Below are positions 1-4,528 of a stretch of DNA of 5,454 nt, in pieces. The notes below the pieces were generated by a model. That model had not been told where the DNA came from, did no database searches, and saw nothing but the letters and a program-made list of their open reading frames with translations. The translations under genes and the position numbers were made by a program. The stretch is from Blautia sp. BIOML-A1 (GTDB lineage Bacteria > Bacillota > Clostridia > Lachnospirales > Lachnospiraceae). The first letter of the stretch is position 1. Each line of letters begins with the position of its first letter. The DNA lies in NCBI RefSeq assembly GCF_009883055.1, contig NZ_WWVR01000068.1, forward strand, positions 1 through 5,454, written 5' to 3'.

Positions 1-16
1 AAAAGAAAATGAACGG

Positions 17-52
17 CAGTGGCGGGCGGAGAGAAATCGGTATCCCCCACTG
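17..52 (+). promoter_or_regulatory. Hairpin in the possible 5' leader of the secreted-protein gene
   Basis: CAGTGG (17-22) is complementary to CCACTG (47-52). After a one-base bulge at C23, GGG (24-26) can pair with CCC (44-46), leaving a 17-base loop. No T-run follows, so it is not an intrinsic terminator. It lies about 90 bases upstream of the start codon and, with the pairings at 65-117, suggests a structured untranslated leader. I compared it by eye with cobalamin and c-di-GMP riboswitch consensus elements and could not match it to either, so no family is assigned. It may also be chance pairing. Confidence 0.3.
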
Positions 53-64
53 ACATGAGGCAAA

Positions 65-117
65 TCACAGTCAGCATATTGCTGACACGTCAGACTCTGT
101 GAAATTACCGACTGTGA
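65..117 (+). promoter_or_regulatory. Mutually exclusive inverted repeats in the possible leader
   Basis: TCACAGTC (65-72) is the exact reverse complement of GACTGTGA (110-117) and could close a 53-base structure. A competing perfect hairpin, GTCAGCA (70-76) / TGCTGAC (80-86) with loop TAT, shares bases 70-72, so both cannot form fully together. A third small pairing, CTGAC (82-86) / GTCAG (89-93), overlaps the second. The 3' arm ends 13 bases before the AGAGGG ribosome-binding site. Alternative pairings of this kind are typical of RNA switches, but no downstream terminator or sequestered ribosome site is visible, so a regulatory role is only inferred. Confidence 0.3.
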
Positions 118-130
118 GTTGAAACAAGAA

Positions 131-136
131 AGAGGG
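131..136 (+). promoter_or_regulatory. Ribosome-binding site that fixes the start at 143
   Basis: AGAGGG lies 6 bases before ATG 143, which is normal spacing. An in-frame TTG at 119 would lengthen the protein by 8 residues, but it lies upstream of this site and has no purine-rich sequence correctly spaced before it. The ATG is therefore preferred. Confidence 0.75.
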
Positions 137-142
137 ATAATT

Positions 143-1621
143 ATGAGTGTAAGGTCACATTCAAAATGGAACCGTACTTTAACCTGGATGTTATCGGCAG
201 CTCTTATCGTACAGGGCGGTGCTGTTGTATCTGCCAGTGATTTTGATAGTGAAGTGTTTGCTGAGACGACAGAGGAAGCACCACAGACCGTTGAAATGGA
301 AGAAGAAGCAGGCAGTGAACCGGAATTTGCGGATGATGCTTCCGGCAGCACCGGGGAAACAACAGATGAGGGAAACAACGAAGCGAATGTTGAATCCAGA
401 GAAGGTGATGATGCAGCTGAGGCAGAAGATATTTTTACGGATGCAGCAGATTTTACATCAGAGATTCAGATGGAAGAGGAGGATACTCTGTCAGATGGTC
501 TTTATCTGGGTGATGCGATCGAGGATAATTCTGTTGGACAGATTATAGATGGAAATGTTGTGTTCCATGGTATTTCAGAGGATGCAAGTCTTTTTGTACC
601 GGTATATGGAGAGAAAAACGGCAGTAAGATCGCCGTTCGTGATATGACATGGGAATCCAGTGATGAGTCAGTGGTAAGTATCTTTGATACAGATTCTGAG
701 GAACAGCTGCAGTTGAGAAGCCACAAGACCGGTGGTGCTGTTGTGACAGGAACTTATCAGCCAACCGATGAGAATGGAGCTGCAGATGGTGAAGCAATGA
801 CTGTCAGCTTCCGCGTTTTTGTCAGGGGAATTGTTCTTGATGCAGGAGCGGACAGCGTTCAGATATCTTTAAATGAAGATATTTCTTCACAGACGATAGG
901 GTATAAGCTGATCGACGGTACAGGTGAGACCGGGGAAGCTGCTGAACCGCAGGAGGTTACATGGAGTGTTGAGGATCCTCAGATCGCAGAGGTCAACGAG
1001 AATGGAAATCTGACCGCGAAGGCACCTGGTGAGACAACAGTGACTCTTACCTGGGGAGAGTTTACAGCCGACAGTAAGGTCAGCGTCACAGGTAAGGGTA
1101 TCAGGCTGACACCTGCGAGCCAGAGCATACAGCAGACTGGTGCAACCATGATCTTTGCAGAGGCATGGGAGGATACAGTAAAGGTCGATAATCCGACTCT
1201 TACATGGTCAAGTTCTGATCCGTCAGTTGCAACTGTTGATGACAGGGGAATTGTCAGTGGTATCGGAACAGGTAAGACGGATATCGTGGCAACCTGGGAT
1301 GGTGTTTCGTCCGAACCACTTCAGATCACAGTGACCGAAGCAACGGATGTTTCTGTGACTACACGCTGGGAGGATGGTGATACATTGGCATGCCGCCCGG
1401 CACAGGTGACTCTTCAGCTTATGGCAAATGGACTGGAATATGACAGCATTGCACTTGGTACAAATACAGAGTGGAGACATGTATGGGTTCTTCTGGATGT
1501 CCGTGACAGCAGTGGAATGCCGATTACCTATGACGTTTCAGCGGAAGCACCGAGTGGTTACACCGCAGAGGTGCAGGGAAATGCTTCAGAGGGATTCACA
1601 GTAGTATATCGTCGAGCTTAA
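143..1621 (+). CDS. Secreted Ig-like / Cna_B-like domain protein
   Basis: This gene encodes a 492-residue exported protein, probably extracellular or surface-associated and structural or adhesive. Residues 1-31 form a signal peptide: basic start (RSHSKWNR), a hydrophobic core, and a plausible cleavage site VVSA|SD. Residues about 35-115 are a low-complexity linker rich in Glu, Asp, Thr and Ala. Three beta-rich repeats follow at about 132-226, 228-317 and 319-398. They carry the bacterial Ig-like (Big_2) pattern W-S-S-x-D-x-S-V-A-x-V-D...G-x-x-x-G...G-x-T, clearest in the third. Residues about 401-490 resemble a Cna_B domain (WEDGD, CRPAQVTLQL, W..VWVLLD, GYTAEVQG, GFTVVY). The usual isopeptide-forming Lys and Asn positions appear to be Thr407 and Tyr489. 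There is no LPxTG motif, C-terminal hydrophobic helix or SLH/choline-binding repeat, so the means of surface retention is unknown. The domain types are seen with fair confidence; the binding partner is unknown. Confidence 0.85.
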   Translation: MSVRSHSKWNRTLTWMLSAALIVQGGAVVSASDFDSEVFAETTEEAPQTVEMEEEAGSEPEFADDASGSTGETTDEGNNEANVESREGDDAAEAEDIFTDAADFTSEIQMEEEDTLSDGLYLGDAIEDNSVGQIIDGNVVFHGISEDASLFVPVYGEKNGSKIAVRDMTWESSDESVVSIFDTDSEEQLQLRSHKTGGAVVTGTYQPTDENGAADGEAMTVSFRVFVRGIVLDAGADSVQISLNEDISSQTIGYKLIDGTGETGEAAEPQEVTWSVEDPQIAEVNENGNLTAKAPGETTVTLTWGEFTADSKVSVTGKGIRLTPASQSIQQTGATMIFAEAWEDTVKVDNPTLTWSSSDPSVATVDDRGIVSGIGTGKTDIVATWDGVSSEPLQITVTEATDVSVTTRWEDGDTLACRPAQVTLQLMANGLEYDSIALGTNTEWRHVWVLLDVRDSSGMPITYDVSAEAPSGYTAEVQGNASEGFTVVYRRA

Positions 1622-1667
1622 AGTGTTTCAAAAATCAGGAAAGTTTGTCCACAAATAGTGCCACATA

Positions 1668-1695
1668 TTGCAATAAATCAAATATTATGTATAAT
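1668..1695 (+). promoter_or_regulatory. Candidate sigma-A-type promoter facing the terminator
   Basis: TTGCAA (1668-1673) and a perfect TATAAT (1690-1695) are separated by 16 bp in an AT-rich stretch. Transcription would begin near 1702 and meet the strong hairpin terminator at 1729-1770 almost at once, giving an RNA of roughly 70-75 bases with no convincing gene. It may be a small-RNA promoter, a relic of a lost gene, or a chance match in AT-rich DNA. Confidence 0.4.
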
Positions 1696-1728
1696 TTAAA
1701 CATAGCGAATCGGCGAGTATGAAAGAGA

Positions 1729-1770
1729 AAAAACCGTATATTCAGGAGTTGTCCTGAGTATACGGTTTTT
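1729..1770. terminator. Bidirectional intrinsic terminator between convergent genes
   Basis: A 19-bp stem is formed by 1729-1747 (AAAAACCGTATATTCAGGA) and 1752-1770, with one T-G wobble and a GTTG loop. On the plus strand the stem's own T-run plus GTTTTTTG gives the U-tract that ends transcription from the secreted-protein gene. On the minus strand the A-run at 1728-1733 becomes a T-run that ends the regulator transcript, whose stop codon is about 53 bases upstream. The position between two convergent genes and the symmetrical tracts support shared use. Confidence 0.92.
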
Positions 1771-1823
1771 GTTTTTTGTCAGAAAATTATTTCGTAATGA
1801 TTCCTGATCTGTCTGTCCTGTTT

Positions 1824-3287
1824 TTATTCAAGGCTTCCGTTTTCAAGCCTGCAGATAATGTCCTGCACGTAGGCGGCTGCTTCCTCAGTAGTATAAAAAC
1901 AGCTTTCCTGCATATTCTGGAGATAATCAAGGAAGGTTTCGAGAAGTTCATATTCCTGAATCGTAAAGAGCATAACTTCACCGTTGAATTTCTGAAAGAT
2001 CAGAGTTCCGATATTTCCACGGATACAAAGATGCAGATTGGAAGGAATGTGGTTCAGGGGTTTCTGCAGAATGCGGTAAGAACCATCACGGCAGCTGGCC
2101 TCAACTCCCCGCAGCATCTGGATTCGCTGTTCTGGTGTAAACCTGTGATAAAAAATTTCCGGGATCTCAGCGGTTCGTCCTGAAGCAGCAAACTGCATAA
2201 GGCCATCAGCTGTAAAATAAACAAATGTCTGACTGTCAGTGAGTCTTCTCATATTGCCTGCGAAAGCGGCTGTCGCGTTACGGAAAATTTCTTCACTGTG
2301 AGGAAGTTCATAATTAAAAGATTCTCTCAGGATGCTTTCACTGATAAAAGGTGTGACGCAGACTTCCGGCTGCAGTGCAAAGGTGGGAGCAGTTTCATCT
2401 GCTTCAAATACTGTGCGGAACACATTTGAGAAATTATCCGGTGAAAAGGTGGTTGCCAGGAATAACTGAGAACACTGTTCAAGGTAAGTATCATATATTT
2501 CCTGAAGCATATGTATGACAGCAGTATTGCTGTAAAAAATCCCGGACTGTCCGTCTGCAGTGTACAGGAGTGCAGAATCAGATGTGAGGATCATGCATGG
2601 GAAAATATTCATATTATGATAATGCGAGTGAATATTATCATAATAATACCAGAGTGTATAGTTCAGACCAGACATATAAATCGGGAAAATTTCATAGAGA
2701 TATTTCAGATTTATAAGTTCATGATGTTCGGTAAAAGCATCCTGACTGTTCAGACAGAGGATGTGCTGAACTTCCAGTGCATCGCCTGGAGCCAGTGTAG
2801 AAAGCAGGTGAAAGACAAACTCATGCTCCGGCTGAAGGAGCAGTGAAATTTTGCCGGAAGACCGGGAAGCCTCTGTCAGAAACATTTTGTGGATAAAGTA
2901 GTTGATCTGCTGCATGGAAGTCAGAGCAATACAGTCAGAGTCTGGATTGTGCTGGACGATTTTGGAAGAAAAAATAAATTCATCCGGAGATACAGAGAAA
3001 TGACTTGGAAAATGGCAGATGAAATTTTCTACGCTTTTGCGTTTGTAGTAAATTTCCGGTCCGATCCTGGTCACATTCCATGCCTCCTCAAGATGTTGGG
3101 CCTCTGTCGGGGTCAGATGCATGAACAGGATCATTTTTTTCAAAATATCTCTGGGAGGCGGGTTGCGCTTGCCACTGATCAGCTTATACATGGTAGAACG
3201 ATCCAGCCCACAGTATTTGGCCATGGGAAAGACCTTGATGTTTTTTGTGTTGATATATTCGGTAAGAACATCCGAAAATGTGGACAT
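1824..3287 (-). CDS. Helix-turn-helix regulator-like protein, 487 residues
   Basis: The N-terminus carries an XRE/Cro-like helix-turn-helix at about residues 17-45, with the pattern MAKYCGLDRSTMYKLISGKR: a first helix, a turn around G-L-D, and a recognition helix RSTMYKLISG. A helical stretch to about residue 72 follows. The remaining roughly 400 residues are soluble, rich in aromatic residues and Leu, without membrane segments or any enzyme motif I can recognise; they may be a sensor or oligomerisation region. It is far longer than a simple Cro-type repressor. AAGGAG lies 8 bases before the ATG and supports this start. It lies 52 bases downstream of the HicB-like gene on the same strand, so the two are probably co-transcribed and may act together. 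A cytoplasmic transcription regulator is the most likely role, inferred from the HTH alone; target and signal are unknown. Confidence 0.8.
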   Translation of the reverse strand: MSTFSDVLTEYINTKNIKVFPMAKYCGLDRSTMYKLISGKRNPPPRDILKKMILFMHLTPTEAQHLEEAWNVTRIGPEIYYKRKSVENFICHFPSHFSVSPDEFIFSSKIVQHNPDSDCIALTSMQQINYFIHKMFLTEASRSSGKISLLLQPEHEFVFHLLSTLAPGDALEVQHILCLNSQDAFTEHHELINLKYLYEIFPIYMSGLNYTLWYYYDNIHSHYHNMNIFPCMILTSDSALLYTADGQSGIFYSNTAVIHMLQEIYDTYLEQCSQLFLATTFSPDNFSNVFRTVFEADETAPTFALQPEVCVTPFISESILRESFNYELPHSEEIFRNATAAFAGNMRRLTDSQTFVYFTADGLMQFAASGRTAEIPEIFYHRFTPEQRIQMLRGVEASCRDGSYRILQKPLNHIPSNLHLCIRGNIGTLIFQKFNGEVMLFTIQEYELLETFLDYLQNMQESCFYTTEEAAAYVQDIICRLENGSLE

Positions 3288-3295
3288 GTTAAAAA

Positions 3296-3301
3296 CTCCT
3301 T
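3296..3301 (-). promoter_or_regulatory. Ribosome-binding site of the HTH gene
   Basis: On the minus strand AAGGAG sits 8 bases before the ATG at 3287. It lies in the 52-base gap after the HicB-like gene, so the second gene has its own strong initiation site and does not depend on translational coupling. Confidence 0.8.
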
Positions 3302-3339
3302 CCGGGATAATTTAATTCAAATAAGCCAGAGAGGAGATT

Positions 3340-3618
3340 TTATTCATCCCATCCCTCATAAAAGCGGATATTGACAGAAATATTTCTGACAATGTCACCC
3401 TCCTTAAGATCCAGATCATCTTCATCAGAAACCGGTGGAAGCTGGCAGTCATCCTCGTCAAGTTCCAGTGAGATCCAGTTGTAGGCAGCAGCGTTTGCCT
3501 CTTCAATTGCCTCATCCAGAGTGTCTCCTTCTCCGAAACAATCTTCCAGATCCGGGAAAAATCCCTTATAAGTACCTTTGTCAGTTTTGCGGAATACCGC
3601 AGGATAAATAAATTTCAT
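3340..3618 (-). CDS. HicB-family antitoxin-like protein without a visible HicA
   Basis: This 92-residue protein has the HicB fold signature: beta strand FIYPAVF (3-9), second strand GTYKGFFPDLEDCF (15-28), then G-D-T-L-D-E-A-I-E-E-A and a helix through about residue 50 (AAAYNWISLEL). In characterised HicAB systems HicB neutralises the HicA mRNA interferase and often represses its own operon. Here the C-terminal part (53-92) is very acidic (LDEDD, SDEDDLDL) and ends in the strand-like VNIRFYEGWDE. It lacks the ribbon-helix-helix or HTH DNA-binding tail found in many HicB proteins. No HicA-like gene of about 60 residues is found on either side; the next gene downstream encodes the HTH protein. 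An AAAGGAG ribosome site (3628-3634) precedes the ATG. Family assignment is good; antitoxin function is uncertain because the toxin is missing. Confidence 0.82.
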   Translation of the reverse strand: MKFIYPAVFRKTDKGTYKGFFPDLEDCFGEGDTLDEAIEEANAAAYNWISLELDEDDCQLPPVSDEDDLDLKEGDIVRNISVNIRFYEGWDE

Positions 3619-3647
3619 AATTTAACTCTCCTTTTAGGTCGTTACAG

Positions 3648-3653
3648 ATTATA
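3648..3653 (-). promoter_or_regulatory. Proximal -10 candidate for the hicB-like unit
   Basis: A perfect TATAAT reads on the minus strand here. A weak -35-like TTGCTG lies 19 bp upstream (3673-3678) inside the inverted repeat at 3662-3679. Transcription would start near 3641, leaving a leader of about 23 bases that includes the ribosome site. If used, the inverted repeat would sit across the -35 and spacer, a standard repressor position. The extended -10 at 3684-3692 is a competing candidate. Confidence 0.35.
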
Positions 3654-3661
3654 GTGTTAAG

Positions 3662-3679
3662 GTTGCTGCGAACAGCAAC
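3662..3679. repeat. Perfect 7-bp inverted repeat in the hicB-like promoter region
   Basis: GTTGCTG (3662-3668) and CAGCAAC (3673-3679) are exact reverse complements around a 4-base centre. On the minus strand the centre reads TTCG, so an RNA from the upstream promoter could form a compact hairpin with a UUCG loop, though closed by G-C and not the especially stable C-G. It lies between the two candidate -10 elements of the hicB-like unit. Either a protein operator (for the HTH or HicB-like product) or a 5' RNA hairpin would fit. There is no T-run consistent with a terminator. Confidence 0.55.
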
Positions 3680-3683
3680 GCAT

Positions 3684-3692
3684 ATTATACCA
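3684..3692 (-). promoter_or_regulatory. Extended -10 promoter candidate for the hicB-like unit
   Basis: The minus strand reads TGGTATAAT, a perfect TGn extended -10. The -35 position, 17 bp upstream (ATATGG), is poor, as is common with extended -10 promoters. Transcription would begin near 3677, within the 3662-3679 inverted repeat, giving a leader of about 60 bases before the ATG at 3618. A further TATACT on the same strand (3701-3706) is weaker. Confidence 0.5.
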
Positions 3693-3714
3693 ATGTTAAT
3701 AGTATACCATATCA

Positions 3715-3755
3715 GGTGGAAAATGCATGGGAAATTTTGTATAATGGTGGAAAAT
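3715..3755. repeat. 10-bp direct repeats spaced 31 bp, around a promoter
   Basis: GGTGGAAAAT occurs at 3715-3724 and again at 3746-3755, a start-to-start distance of 31 bp, close to three helical turns, so both copies face the same side of the helix. A plus-strand TATAAT (3740-3745) lies directly before the second copy. They could be binding sites for the IS607 transposase near the left end, or operators for the neighbouring HTH protein. A chance duplication in AT-rich DNA cannot be excluded. Confidence 0.5.
3717..3745 (+). promoter_or_regulatory. Candidate promoter for the transposase genes
   Basis: TATAAT at 3740-3745 is a consensus -10 facing tnpA. The -35 position 17 bp upstream (TGGAAA, 3717-3722) is weak. 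Transcription would start near 3752, giving a leader of about 105 bases. The 10-bp direct repeats at 3715 and 3746 cover the -35 and start regions, so a bound protein would be expected to block it. Assignment to tnpA assumes that the promoter lies inside or just outside the element. Confidence 0.4.
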
Positions 3756-3757
3756 CA

Positions 3758-3834
3758 AAATGTGTTTACTAAAAAGTACAAAGGGGGATGATATAAGCAA
3801 CTAATATATTGAAAAAAGATGTTAAATGTGTTTA
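3758..3834. repeat. 11-bp direct repeats upstream of tnpA
   Basis: AAATGTGTTTA occurs at 3758-3768 and 3824-3834, 66 bp apart. Between them lies a GGGGG run (3783-3787). IS607-family recombination is known to use a GG core with transposase-binding sites near the ends, so the repeats may belong to the left end. The stretch is AT-rich and chance is possible. Confidence 0.3.
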
Positions 3835-3856
3835 AATATACTTATGGAGGTATATT

Positions 3857-4528
3857 ATGAACACATCAAAAATCACAAATTATAAACCAAAAGATTTTGC
3901 TGAATTATTAGGTGTTTCTGTAAAAACGCTTCAGAGATGGGACAGAGAGGGAATCTTAAAAGCAAACCGAACTCCAACAGACAGGCGTTATTACACATAT
4001 GACCAGTATCTTCAATTTAAAGGTATAAATATAGAACATGATAAACGAAAAGTTGTTATTTATGCAAGAGTATCTACCAAAAACCAAAGGGATGATCTTC
4101 AAAATCAGACAGCATTTCTGCGTCAGTTCTGTAATGCCAGAGGAATGATCGTAGACCAGTGCATTGAAGACTATGGAAGCGGACTTAATTATAACCGCAG
4201 GAAATGGAATGGATTACTGGACGAAGTCATGGAGCAGAAGGTCAAAACCATAGTGATCACGCATAAAGACAGATTTATCCGTTTTGGATACGACTGGTTT
4301 GAAAGATTCTGCATGAAATTCCACACTACGATACTGGTGGTGAACAATGAAGAACTGTCACCACAGGAAGAACTTGTACAGGATATTATTTCCATCCTTC
4401 ATGTGTTTTCCTGTAGATTATATGGACTTCGTAAGTATAAAAAACAGATAGAAAAGGATGAGGAGATTGCTGAAGAGCTTCAAGACAGAGATCAATCCTA
4501 CAGAAGAGCAGAAGATCAAAATACATAA
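3857..4528 (+). CDS. tnpA: IS607-family serine transposase TnpA
   Basis: This 223-residue protein catalyses DNA strand exchange for transposition through a phosphoserine intermediate. Residues about 9-50 form a MerR-like winged HTH (FAELLGVSVKTLQRWDREG, then RRYYTYDQY), expected to bind the transposon ends. The catalytic domain starts at about residue 65 with VVIYARVST, in which Ser73 is the nucleophile and Arg71 an active-site residue. The later HKDRFIRFG block supplies Arg139 and Arg142, typical of small serine recombinases. The C-terminal tail (about 170-223) is helical and highly charged, suited to tetramer assembly. All key residues are present and the length is usual or slightly long. 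GGAGG (3846-3850) lies 6 bases before the ATG. The 3' end overlaps tnpB by 71 bp in a different frame, so some tail residues are constrained by tnpB's start. Confidence 0.95.
   Translation: MNTSKITNYKPKDFAELLGVSVKTLQRWDREGILKANRTPTDRRYYTYDQYLQFKGINIEHDKRKVVIYARVSTKNQRDDLQNQTAFLRQFCNARGMIVDQCIEDYGSGLNYNRRKWNGLLDEVMEQKVKTIVITHKDRFIRFGYDWFERFCMKFHTTILVVNNEELSPQEELVQDIISILHVFSCRLYGLRKYKKQIEKDEEIAEELQDRDQSYRRAEDQNT

Noticed and set aside
1..12. Possible last codons (K-R-K-stop) of an upstream gene
   Set aside because: Three codons before a stop cannot be distinguished from chance.
119..142. TTG start extending the secreted protein by 8 residues
   Set aside because: AGAGGG lies inside this extension at correct spacing for ATG 143, and the ATG gives a more typical signal peptide.
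219..548. 109-codon frame within the secreted-protein gene
   Set aside because: It is an alternate-frame product of the acidic GAA/GAG-rich linker; its Lys/Arg/Met-rich composition is a frame artefact.
1776..2183. 135-codon plus-strand open frame
   Set aside because: It lies antisense to the HTH gene, has no ribosome site and no recognisable protein pattern; the minus-strand frame has a clear start, HTH and terminator.
2612..2645. 12-bp perfect inverted repeat (TATTATGATAAT type) with a 10-base spacer
   Set aside because: It lies inside the HTH coding region where repeated Tyr, Asp/His and Asn codons produce it; no sign of an operator or terminator role.
2889..3374. 161-codon plus-strand open frame across the HTH gene start
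   Set aside because: It is antisense to a well-supported coding region and to the hicB-like 3' end, and shows no family resemblance or initiation signal.
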